Source: Crotophaga sulcirostris (lineage: Eukaryota > Chordata > Aves > Cuculiformes > Crotophagidae). Taken from it: DNA of 64,000 nt. Location of the stretch: NCBI GenBank assembly GCA_013397455.1, contig VYZB01000135.1:1993012-2057011 (forward strand). Reading direction: 5' to 3'. The notes under the pieces were generated by a model. It was not told the DNA's origin. It was given only the letters and a program-made list of their open reading frames with translations, and did not search any database. The position numbers and the translations under genes were made by a program. Every line of letters starts with the position of its first letter. The first letter of the stretch is position 1. Shown here one piece after another: positions 36,096 through 46,534 of this stretch.

Positions 36096-36953
36096 AAAGC
36101 GCATGATGGGCTAATTTTCTTCCTTAATTTCCCTTCTTGCCATGTTTTCATGCTATTTCTCCTGTTAAGCCAAGTCTGCTGTGTGTGTCTGTTCAGACCT
36201 GAGACGTTTAGTTATGCAGGTGGGTAAACCCAGAAATAGTTACAGGATTGTAGCACTCAAATAGTACTTTTTTAATGTTGTGTTTTTCCTAAAAGGCAGG
36301 CTGACCGTTGTTTTCTGGATAACTCTGGTTCTCTGCAAACATGTTTTTTACAAGACAGGAATTCAGCAGCCCCACAAGGGAAGCATGTGAAGCACTCCAC
36401 GAGGCATGCATAGAGAGCTCAGGGGTGGGTGCTTCTGGAGGAGGAAGAATGGCAAGAGATGTATTGATCGGTCTTGTGTTGGAGCTTTGCTAACAGAGAG
36501 AGCAATATTTGAATGAGAGAAGCCTTCCTGTGTGCTAGCCTTCACGTATGCTTGTGTTGAGAGCTGGAGTATTTGGTTACGTATCTCCCATAGTGGTGGT
36601 TTCCTCTCCATGAGAAATACAGAAGAGGCACCAAACACAGGTGCAAGTCATGCTATCTTTTGGGATTCTTTCTTCCTTGGAAAAATCCAAAGCCATTCAG
36701 CACGTTGCCCACAAGATGCAAATGTAAGTGCAGTAACAGGAACTTTAACTATCCTGAGCATAGGATTGCTCTGGCTGAACAGCAATGCCTTGTTGTATTC
36801 TAAAAAATAAATGCTATCTGATTAACCAGTGTGCTCTGAGATTCCTGCATTCCTAGTCATGGGTAATTGTTCCTTCTAATGGAGCATAGGCTGACTATCT
36901 TTTCTGTTATGGGATCTCTATTCAACATCTTTATTCCTAGATATCACTGAGAT

Positions 36954-37205
36954 CAGAGTCATGTCTTGATTTAGCACTAAGAAACTTACTGTCTATGGTG
37001 CAGCCTGTCTTTTTCTTCTGTGGGCAAGTCTGGTTTTGGTAGCAGAGACTCAAACCTTTGCATGATGAGTAATGCTCCTAATGACAACATGAGGGTGAAA
37101 AACTCAGCATGTGCAGGGCTCTGTATGGGTCTAGGACCCAAGTCACTAGAGATTCTGTATCTTGCTACATGAGGTATCTCCGGTTCCTGTGTCCCCATTT
37201 CCTGA
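36954..37205 (+). repeat. Direct repeat A flanking the GPR19 coding exon
   Basis: Aligns along its whole length with 39,453-39,704 in the same orientation. Shared exact blocks include AATGCTCCTAATGACAACAT and AAGTCACTAGAGATTCT. It lies about 680 bases beyond the GPR19 stop codon. The minus strand is open for 70 codons here, but amino-acid identity with the partner copy (about 70%) is no higher than neutral drift would leave. Confidence 0.8.
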
Positions 37206-37743
37206 CATGGAACGGTGTTTTAAGAAAGCCAACCTCCAGACTTCACTCATGGTGCAGCAGCCTGGGTGGACCTTCCATGGCTGTGGCTCACGGAAGCACA
37301 TTAGTTTAGCAGAGTGAATGAGGGGAATTCACCAATGGGATGCTAGTGCTGACCTCATTTGGGAGGTATCTTCCAATGACGTGCTACTGTACTTCTGGGC
37401 AATGCTATAGGAATTAAGAAAATAAATCTATATTCAACTGACACAGTCAGTCCTGTTCTTATTAACGAGGATGACAAATGTATTTTTTTTAAAAAAAGGC
37501 TGTCTGTTTCAGGAAATATAGATGGTTTTGGGTAGCTTTATGCATGTATACACCCTGGCCAATGGACAAAGATTGATCAAAGCAGTGTTTTTCTTTCTGT
37601 TTTTTCTCTACATACAGACTGCAAAAGAGCTTTTCTGTTTTGTAAAAAAGTGATGCTCTTGCTTTAGCGAAAGTAGTAGAATGTACTGAAAAAAGCAGAA
37701 TGTAACAGAAATTAAATAGACCAGACACATGAAAATCAAGACA

Positions 37744-37749
37744 TTTAAT
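37744..37749 (-). terminator. GPR19: Candidate GPR19 poly(A) signal
   Basis: TTTAAT on the plus strand is ATTAAA on the minus strand, 132 bases past the GPR19 stop, with U/GU-rich sequence following on the transcript strand. No AATAAA is nearer, so a short 3' UTR is inferred. Confidence 0.35.
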
Positions 37750-37880
37750 AAAATAAAACATCTTTCTTTCTTATTCCGTAAAAGTTGGGTTAAAAATATG
37801 TAAATATAAATTGGTTCAAAACTGAGTGAAACCTCCTTGTTCTGGAGCAACATAGTAATTTTTCAAAGCAATGAAGCCAA

Positions 37881-39131
37881 TTAGACAAACGTATTTGGAG
37901 GATTGGACTGAATAGGCCAGGCAAGCTTTTTTTCCTTTGCCTCCCTGTTAAAAGCATCATAGATGGAGTCTTTGGTGACAGTTTTGGCTGGAGCCGGGAT
38001 TTCCACAATGCCAACATGATTTTTTTTGGCTATCCTGGAACTGGTGGTGATGGTGTATGCGTTGCTCCTGTAGCATTTCATGGCAGACATGCAAAAAGTT
38101 TCTTTCATCCCTCTTCTGAAATTTGCATTATAGAGGGAGTAGAGAGTTGGTTTAGCAGCTGAAGCACTGAAAGAAATGCAGGTGATGGCCAGGAAAACCA
38201 AGGAGCTTTTTCTGTATTCGGCTTCCTGTGGATGCCACAGCTGTACCACGTAAAAAGGGAGCCAGGCCAGAAGAAAGAGCGAATTTAACATTAAGAACAT
38301 CTTGATGGTTTTCACTTTTGTTCTTGGGACGATATTCGTTGTCCTCCTGACAGTCCTGCCGTCAGTGCCTATTCTCCAAATGTACCTGACGACCTTCTGG
38401 TAGAAGAGGATAATGAAGACGCATGGGATCAAATATACCCACAAGAGGTGGATGATACCATAGGTAGCTCCTTCCCAAGAATCGGGGAGAAAAAAGTTGC
38501 AGTGGTCATCGCTGTTGGAGCCATAAAAAAAGAGAGCCGGTGATGCAAATAGAGTGCCAACCAGCCAAGAGGCCAGAATCATGTTCTTGGCTTTCTCCCT
38601 CGACACTTTGAAGCTCAAAGGATAGACAATAGTGTAGAATCGATCCACAGCTATCGAGAGGAGCACGTATATCTGGACGCCAGGGGTGAGGTGCTGCATG
38701 TAGCGTACCAGCTTGCACATGACATTCCCCAGTGTCCACCTGCCATAGGTAAACTGGAGCAGTAGGAAGGGCGCACTTGCGACACTGATGAGAAGGTCCG
38801 CACAAGCCATGGAGACAACAAAATAGTTGGTGGTGGATTGTGTCCTCCTGCTCCTCTGGATCACTACACAGACAAGGGAGTTTCCAAAGACAGAAACCAG
38901 CCATAACACTCCCCAAACCATGCTAGCTGCTGCAATTTCCCCTGGCTTCAGATCGTACTGCAAGAGAGTGTGGTTCCTGCTTGAGCTGGGTCCTGTGGGT
39001 GACTCTGTCATCTCGTAGCCAGCAGGACAGCTGGAGGTTTCTGAGGAGCTCTTGTTCTGCAGCAGAAGCAATAAGGTAGGAAGAATCAAGGGACTGCTGC
39101 TGTTATCCATGCTGTGGGCAAACATGGCCAT
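37881..39131 (-). CDS. GPR19: GPR19, orphan class A G-protein-coupled receptor
   Basis: A single coding exon for 416 residues (human 415, as I recall) that matches GPR19 throughout. It is a plasma-membrane class A receptor, generally treated as an orphan; adropin has been proposed as a ligand. N-glycosylation sequons lie at N10, N26 and N53 in the outer N-terminus. Helices run at about 66-91, 101-126, 136-162, 183-203, 222-247, 273-299 and 310-335. N84, D112, the C139-C211 disulfide pair, P236 and the TM6 WLP (290-292) are in place. DRY reads DRF (163-165), and NPxxY reads KPTLY (327-331), as in the family. C347 and C353 could be palmitoylated. The tail ends NTFV, a class I PDZ-ligand pattern. 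A splice acceptor lies 14 bases upstream of the first ATG. Met3 aligns with the human start, so either ATG may be used. Confidence 0.97.
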   Translation of the reverse strand: MAMFAHSMDNSSSPLILPTLLLLLQNKSSSETSSCPAGYEMTESPTGPSSSRNHTLLQYDLKPGEIAAASMVWGVLWLVSVFGNSLVCVVIQRSRRTQSTTNYFVVSMACADLLISVASAPFLLLQFTYGRWTLGNVMCKLVRYMQHLTPGVQIYVLLSIAVDRFYTIVYPLSFKVSREKAKNMILASWLVGTLFASPALFFYGSNSDDHCNFFLPDSWEGATYGIIHLLWVYLIPCVFIILFYQKVVRYIWRIGTDGRTVRRTTNIVPRTKVKTIKMFLMLNSLFLLAWLPFYVVQLWHPQEAEYRKSSLVFLAITCISFSASAAKPTLYSLYNANFRRGMKETFCMSAMKCYRSNAYTITTSSRIAKKNHVGIVEIPAPAKTVTKDSIYDAFNREAKEKKLAWPIQSNPPNTFV

Positions 39132-39145
39132 GTCTTTTGATCAGG
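39132..39145 (-). other. GPR19: GPR19 5' UTR part of coding exon, with acceptor
   Basis: The minus strand reads TCTCTCTTTATGCAG, then CCTGATCAAAAGAC before the ATG. The pyrimidine tract and CAG make a good 3' splice site, so the coding exon starts at 39,145 and at least one upstream non-coding exon must exist. Confidence 0.75.
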
Positions 39146-39452
39146 CTGCATAAAGAGAGAAGGTTCAATTTAACAAGTATGTGTGAAGAACCTACCTCAA
39201 CCAAGGGAAAATAATTCTAAGTAGTAGATTTCAGAGAAACAGTCTGTATGTGGGAGTACATGGTAAAGTAGAGGCCATTCAGGTTCATGCAGATTTCTGT
39301 TAACAGAACACGGAACCTCTGCCCACAGCTGTGTCCTGGGGAAGCCCTTGCTCAGCTATGGGAAGGGACTAAGTTGCCTTGTCTTGGTTCTGGGATGCAG
39401 CAAATCTGGGAGATCAAGAATCCTCTGTTGACATGACCTGCAACTGCTGAGT

Positions 39453-39704
39453 TCAGAATCAGACCTTGTTTTAGCACTAAGAACCTTAGCGTCTGTGGCT
39501 CTGCCTACCTTTTTCCTCTATGGGTAAGTTTCTTTTTGATAGCAGGGACTTACACTTCAGCATGATGAATAATGCTCCTAATGACAACATGAGTGTGAAA
39601 AGCTCAGCACGTGTAGGGCTCTGTATGGGTCCAGGATGCAAGTCACTAGAGATTCTATATCTTGCTACATGAGTTATCTCCAATTACTGTGCCCCCATTT
39701 GCTG
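39453..39704 (+). repeat. Direct repeat B flanking the GPR19 coding exon
   Basis: Partner of 36,954-37,205, lying in the GPR19 5' intron about 310 bases before the coding exon on the gene's strand. Identity is roughly 80% by eye, with small indels, so the pair is old. Confidence 0.8.
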
Positions 39705-42700
39705 CAATATTTATTTAAACATGTTTTAATTGTTAGTGAACTGTTCAGCTTGTGTGTATCAGATCCGTAAGAAAATAATTATAAGTTCTTTAGTCTCCCT
39801 CTGACAATAAACCAGTATTCACAACAGAAAAAAACAGAAATTATGTATAGCAAATATGTGAGGCCTAATTACCTTTTTATTTTTAAAAAATTCTTTTGTT
39901 TGCTTTTCCTCTTTAACCTATATATCACTGATCTGAGTGAAAGGATACTTTCTAATGAGTCTGCATGGATTCAGCAGTGTCAAAAATCTCACTTTTTATT
40001 TTAAACATTTTAGAGTGGGGATCCTTTTAAAACTGATATAAGGGCTTCCTGTATTGCTGTTTAAAATCCTAATCTTGTACATTTGCTGGGGGAAAAGAAA
40101 GGATGTGAAATGACTTACAATTTTCAAAGAGGTATTCCCTGTGCTACGTTTTCTGTTTTATAGGCTTTAATTTGCAGTTTCAAGGCCGAAACACTCTATT
40201 TTTAGGGCTATCCCTTTGGGTTGAGAGCAAAGGAAACATACTCATGCTAACCCTCCACTACAGATCTGTTACTTAGAGATGAAGCATGTGAGCCACAAGA
40301 ACTTAGTATAATCACTACCACATCTACTTTGCTGTTGCATAACACCCTCATGGCATGGATACTACGTGTTTGCATGCTTTCTATCCTGTCTAGAAATGTA
40401 GTGTCCATTGCACTTTGGAAAAGTAAAACCTAAACAACTGAGGTTGTTTAGCCTGAACAAAACGAGGCCGAGGGGAGATCTTATCACTGTTTACAACTGC
40501 CCGAAAGGAGGTTTTAGCAAAGTGGTCTCTTCTGCCAAGTAACAAGTGATAGGACAAGAGGAAATGGCCTCATATTGCACCAGGGGAGGTTCAGATCAGA
40601 CGTCAGGAAAAAATTCTTCACCTAAAGGGTTATCAGGCACTGGAACAGGCTGCCCACGAAAGTGGTGGAGCCATCATACCTGGAGGTCTTTAAAAGATGG
40701 GTAAATGAGGTGCTCAGGGATCTGGTTTAGCAGTGGACAGGGAAGATTTGACTCAATGATCTCAAAGGTCTTTTCCAACCAAGCTATTCTGTGCTTCTTA
40801 TAAGATTTGCAAAGGAATGCGATAAATGTTATTTTTAATATTTAATCAAAAGAATAAACTTTTTTTTCCCCAACCACTGTTTTTTAGGACTAAAAAGCTA
40901 GCAAAAGCACATTACTTAAACTGGTCGTAGCTAAGTTATTCAACATATGTTATGTCTCTGCATCATAACTGTAGAACACCAGGCAAGCTTCGGCCCAGTA
41001 AATTATTTCAAAAGCATTAAGCTGGTCATTTACTCTATGAACTTCTCTCCCTGAAGCATATCTGGGGAATATCTGCCAGACTGGAAGAGGAATACTTCAT
41101 CTAGCTGAGTTTAATCAACATTAGAAGTGGGAGTAAATTGAATCATAATGAGAAGGCTTCTGTCTGGGTGTAAGTTGCTAGAAGGTGACATTCATCCCTG
41201 CTTAAATTCAAATTAACTACCCTATGTGCGCATCCTCTCAATGTGAAAACAGAAGAACACAGAACCTTTTAACCTCTATCTGTTTCTTGCAATGCAGAGG
41301 TGACTGTGTGTATATTGAGGCCATTTAGTACTTCCGCTTCCAGTGGAGGAATGCAGATACACATTTTGTAAGCACACAGATTCCCTGCCAGTTCTTTTCT
41401 CTGGTCTGGGGCTCATAAAAATGCCCAGCTATTTGTCCTGTTCCTCTTACAAAGAATTCTCTATTCTCTGGGCAGCTCTTCTGAGCAAAGCCTGAAAATC
41501 TCTTGAGGTGAAATATGTTCTTCCTCACTCTCTCCATTCCATTGCAGGGGGATAGAAAACATCTATCCCTCTTTTACCGATGGAGTAAGACTTTTGAGAT
41601 CCATACCCATATCTCATGCACTGCTACCTACTCCCGGGCTTTACTCTGTTGATGGAGATTCCTGTTCTGCAGCATGGGTAGCTGAAGATGACATGACTAG
41701 AAGTGTGGACAGGCTGTTTTGTGGATGAACCTTTCAGTGCTGGTGTGATCTCAGCTCAACTTACAGTAAAAGCTTATGAACTGCACTGAACCGATGATGT
41801 AAGTGAATATGTGTTATTGCATCTTATATCAGCCTCTGAGAGACTAGCTTGTATTGCAGGGTGACATCATGGGAGCAGAAAATATGGATAAAATAAAATG
41901 TTCTTAATTTCCAGTACATCTAAAGAATATATGTTATGTTCAGCCACTGCATGACTATGAATCTAAACAAAACTTTTTCTGCTGTGTACTTGACGAAAGT
42001 AAAGGCAACTAGACAGTCTCTTCACCATCAGCCTTTGTTGACTCTTCTTGTTCTTTCCTGATTATTTTAAAATGGTATTAAATCTACTTGCTGGGACTGA
42101 AGCCAATTTACATTTTTTTTTGTACTGGTTGCCTAAGGAAGAGTTCTTTTTCAGCTTTGTCCCTTTAACAGAGCTTAGTAATTGATGAGCTGTGCAGTAA
42201 CTAACTAGGCCAAGAACAGGGTCCATCTACTGCTCCTGGATCTCTCAGCTCATGTGAAGTAACTACTCTGGCTGCAGACCTATAGCACAGGGTCTGAGAC
42301 CTGGCCAGTGGCAAATCCATGGGGCATGATTTTGATGAGCAGTCAGGGTTCAAAAACATAGTCACAAGTTGCTGCATATTGGCTGAGTCTTCTCAAGAGA
42401 AGCTCATTGTGGTATTAAAGGTTTCAGCAACTAATGGCTTTCTCCTGCATTTGAATTCAATGAATTTTCCTCTTGTATTTATAGTGGGTTAAGACTGACA
42501 TGCAGGCAATTTTTGTAGCTCTATTGACCTGAGCCGAATTGCTAACATACAGTAATTTATTCATGCACCTAAGTCCTAAGAGCATGTTTATTCTCTTTTG
42601 ACAGTTGGAAGGGACATTTACAGTACCTGCTTATATCCAACATCATGCTCTGGTTCAGAGACAGACAGCGGTAAGTTATGAGCCAGATTTGTGCTCACTG

Positions 42701-45700
42701 CTACCCAGATAGACACCCTCACCTCATAGGCATCTGCAGAGTGAGGGAACAGGAGTAACTCTCTTCAATCAGGGCTACACTGAAGCACATGTGGAGTTGG
42801 AAGCCCTTAGATTTGTAGAGAGGATGACCTTTCTGGAGAGATAGGCAGTGTCACCTACAGTGGCAGAGTCCTCCCTATTCTCCAGGGAAGACACAGCCTT
42901 CCTTCCACAGACCTGGGCTCTACCAAATTAATTGTTGGGTTTGACATGACCTTTTCACAGCCTGATTCTTCCATTTGTCTCCTCTCCAATGGCCTAGTCT
43001 GGCTTATCATTGGAGACACAAACAGCACAGTGCTTGGTCTATTATTTCATAAGCATAATGAGCACAACACACTATTTACAAACAGGTACAGAGTGGGTTT
43101 GAGTCTCCTGTTGTAGATGCGACTCTTTTTCCACAAAGGAAAGACCTTCAGAGTTTTCAGTGTATCAGAGCTTTGTTTTCTCCTCCTACTGCTGTGACTA
43201 GTAGGCAAAACTCTAGATTAGCGCTGATCTAAAAAAGATGGCAGAATCCAGACCTATGCACAGTGTGACTGTGGGGGCATGAAAGTGGGAGTAAGGAAAA
43301 GAGGGACTGACCTAATTTCCAACTCTGCTGTCAAAATAGGTTCCACCTACTGGAGTTGTCCAAGAAGAGTATGGACTATGTGGAAATATACCTTTGCAGG
43401 CTGTTTGCCTTCCGTAATGGGGATTGAGTCTGTCCTTGAGCATGGCTAGGCTGGACCCTTTACTGATTCACAGCTTAAAAAATAGGTGCTCTCTCCCACA
43501 CACTTACATTAATTTTTGGCAACACCAGGCATTGCTCACAACACAGCATGCTCTTCTGCTTGACATGAGGAACGCAGTGCTTACCAGGACTGGTTTGTTA
43601 TGGTGGGTGTTGACAGCTAAGTTGTGGTGAATCTCACGCTTGGCTGATTTCTTTTCCCATCTCTTGGAAATTCTCACCCTCTCCCTGCCGAATGTCCTCT
43701 CCCCCGCAGGGAGAACGTGCCAGCAGCTTCAGCGAGGACTCTGGCAGCTTAGTTCACCCTCTCACTAGCAGGCAGCACAAATTCACCTCCTAGGAGAACC
43801 TTAAAGGTTTTTTTGTTGCTTCTACATGAAAAGGTCATACAAAAAATGAATTATTGATATTAAATCTTGTAAAATCTACTTTCTCAGAACACAAGAAGAT
43901 AATATGGTAATAGGATTTTTGCACTGGTACAAACATTTGTGCTGGGTTGTAAGAGTGCTTTGGCCTTTTTTTAGTAATGTGGATCTAGTTCTCACAGGAT
44001 ACAGGTCACCTGTGCCAGACATAGTGATAGAGAGTGGGATGGCACTGGTGGCTAATAATCGTGCCAGGGATAAGTTGCCGCAGATCACTGGGTGCTTCCA
44101 GGAGGACTTCTCTGATACGCATAAGGGGAGGAGACCTGGATGAGCAGTAGAACATTCCCATGGGTGTCCATCAGAAGATATGGTCATTAGTGAGAGCATT
44201 TCATAGTCTTCCTATACTAACTTTGCTGGAGAAGCTGGGAGGGCTGAAGGCCATGCAAAGCCCATAGTTAAGTTGGAAGTGCCTGATGTAGAAATGATTG
44301 TTGGAAGGGATGTCTCAGCTGAGCTAGACTCAGAGAGGACAAAAGCAGGCTAGGAGAAGCCACTGAGGCAAGATGCTGGTCTGCTGATAACCCATTAACT
44401 GGGGTTGTCTTCTTGGGCAGGGTGCCAGCTGCAAGAACTGTTTCGGCAGCGTATCAGAGGGAATGTATAGGGAATGATGGAAGCTGCTGGAATAGAGAAA
44501 TCCCAAGCACACAAGTGCTGTGTCATGTTTTGGTGCTGGGAGAACTGTGGTGCAGGTGGGGAGAGGGAGCAGACTCTGTTTCAGGATGCTAGGGGGTTAT
44601 TCTGCATTGTCTGATTCAAATTGCCCTCTAAATTGTTGAACACTTGAGGGAGGGTGCCTGGTGAGGCTGAGAAGGAAAATACAGATGGACATCACATGGT
44701 GTGACCCAGATGGGGAAATTGTACTGCACAGCTTAGCAAACAGCCGCTTCACAGAACTGTGGGGGCGTAAGTCTGCAAGCTCTTACTTTAAACTACAGAG
44801 CAGACCTCCCCAAATGTATCTAAGGTACAGAAATTCCTCCCCTTACCAACTCATCTGAGACCAGGATGTTTAAAATAAACTCATAAATGAAGGTTCCAAA
44901 AAGCCATATTTAGACACTGAAATAAACATTAGTTTTTAAGGATGCCGCTGGGTTGGCATCCATTTTTTTTCTGCAAACAGAGCCACTTGTTTAAGTGATT
45001 AACAATGGCTTTAACAACAAATCTTGAAGAACTACATCTGAAAATATTTGCCAGAAAATTGGCTATGAATCCTGTCTCATGCACACAAATGGCCTTTTGA
45101 AAGCAGAAGACAGTTTTACTTCTCCATTACTCTGTGGAGCCAACATACTGTTTGATATGCTGGAAACCAGCTGGATAAAGGAAAAATATTGCTGTGCATT
45201 CTTAGAGATTTTGTGCCTGAACTAGCAAAACCAGAATAGCCTTCTCACCTCTGCTGGCTACAAATAAGCAAAGATTACTATGCCTGTGGTGTTTCCCTAA
45301 GTAGCTGCATCCAGGCACCCATACAGATAAAGGCAGACAACACTTTCAGAAAGGATTATTTCAAATTATTGACTGAAAAATACAAAAGCAGGTGTTTTAG
45401 TGCAATTACACGGGGAAGGAAGGAAGAAGCTGTTTGAATGTATCTAAAGAGAAAAAAACACAAAACCCTAATGGGCAGATTGGTATGCTCCATCTCGGTA
45501 AAAGTAATTTTATACTTTCATTGGGCTGGTCATGTTAGGGCATTATTTTAAGATAAATAAGTGGCATAATTTAAAAATAATGTATACAGATAGAATGTAC
45601 ATTTGTGCAGAAAATATAGATAGTTATTCTGCAGTAATTCTACACAGTTCTCTGCTTTCATCAGAATCAGCTTAAAATTCAAGCCCCACAGAGCATTGGC

Positions 45701-45865
45701 TCCTGAGGAATAAGCCCTTCTTGCTAAAACCCAAGGATTTTAAATATACGTAAGTAAATACACAGGTGATAATTTACTGGAAAGGATCATGTTGCCAGTC
45801 TCTGCCAAGAGAACTATCCCTTTAGCCACAGCACTGTTCAGCACAGCACCTATCTGTTCACATAC
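39705..45865 (-). other. GPR19 5' intron, bulk
   Basis: Most of the 6.7-kb intron between the non-coding exon and the coding exon. One CR1 lies at 40,433-40,800; otherwise no repeat, exon or RNA gene is recognised. Confidence 0.55.
40433..40800 (+). mobile_element. CR1 LINE fragment
   Basis: GGTTGTTTAGCCTGAACAAA, GATAGGACAAGAGGAAATGG, GGAGGTTCAGATCAGACG and the tail TTTTCCAACCAAGCTATTC. It is antisense to GPR19. Confidence 0.93.
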
Positions 45866-45999
45866 CTGCTCCAGAGCATAATCCCGTAGGTGCCGATCCC
45901 ATCCTTTCTCCGTATGTAATCCCAAGGGAAGGCACCCCTGGGAACGTGCCAGTCATACTGGAAACCGCGGAGTACGTTCACATCTGTAGCTTTGCAAAT
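45866..45999 (-). other. GPR19: Probable GPR19 non-coding exon
   Basis: On the minus strand a long pyrimidine tract ending CTTCCCCCTCAACCAG is followed by a 134-base segment and then GAGCAG|GTATGT, a near-consensus donor. The segment sits between a GC island and the GPR19 coding exon, on the same strand. One frame is open but resembles no protein I know and precedes the GPR19 start codon, so a 5' UTR role is inferred. It could also belong to an unknown transcript. Confidence 0.6.
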
Positions 46000-46480
46000 C
46001 TGGTTGAGGGGGAAGAAAAAAAAAAATGACGGAAGAAAAAAAATGACGTTACGCAGGGCTGGCTGCTGCCGCCGGTTTCTTTCTGTGTCATGTGGGATGC
46101 GGATCATGTGGCTGTCCCTCCCNNNNNNNNNNNNNNNNNNNNNNNNNNNNNNNNNNNNNNNNNNNNNNNNNNNNNNNNNNNNNNNNNNNNNNNNNNNNNN
46201 NNNNNNNNNNNNNNGCGGCGCCGGCCCGCGCCCCCGACGGGGCGGGCACGGCCGGGGCGGGCACCGGGGCGCGCCCCCCTCGGGGCTCCCCCTTTCTCTC
46301 CCCCCGACTTCTCCGCAAGGCCCCGGGGGGCAGGGGAGGGCATTCCCGGGGGCAGGGCCGCCCCTCGGCTTGCTGCGGGGTTCGGCTGCCGGCGCTGACG
46401 TCCCGGTTGCCATGGCGAGGCGCGGCTGCTGGAGAGGATGCTTTTCTTCCACGATGGTCGCCATGGGACCCTGCCAATTG
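46000..46480 (-). promoter_or_regulatory. GPR19: GC island, likely GPR19 promoter, interrupted by gap
   Basis: Very GC- and CpG-rich sequence from the gap to about 46,440, immediately upstream of the non-coding exon. It contains a CRE-like TGACGTCC (46,396-46,403), an RFX X-box-like GTTGCCATGGCGAG (46,406-46,419), a CCAAT (46,474-46,478) and, on the other side of the gap, TGACGTTA (46,044-46,051). No consensus donor is visible in the readable part, so the exon 1 donor probably lies in the gap. In human, GPR19 also starts well upstream of its coding exon, toward CDKN1B. Confidence 0.6.
46123..46214. other. Assembly gap (92 N)
   Basis: A run of 92 unknown bases inside a GC-rich island, the usual place for avian sequencing dropout. 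Long frames that cross it are artefacts of reading N as open codons. Confidence 0.99.
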
Positions 46481-46534
46481 AAAGAAACGGAGCTAATGAA
46501 TAAGGAGAAGGGGTTGGAGAGAATATTTAATTAG

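Noticed and set aside
36986..39683. Two similar 65-70 codon minus-strand frames (36,986-37,198 and 39,486-39,683) as a duplicated small gene
   Set aside because: They lie inside the direct repeat pair; their amino-acid identity is about what neutral divergence of the DNA would give.
45850..46534. Several 100-200 codon frames around 46.1-46.5 kb on both strands
   Set aside because: They run through the 92-N gap or arise from GC-rich composition; no frame resembles a known protein.
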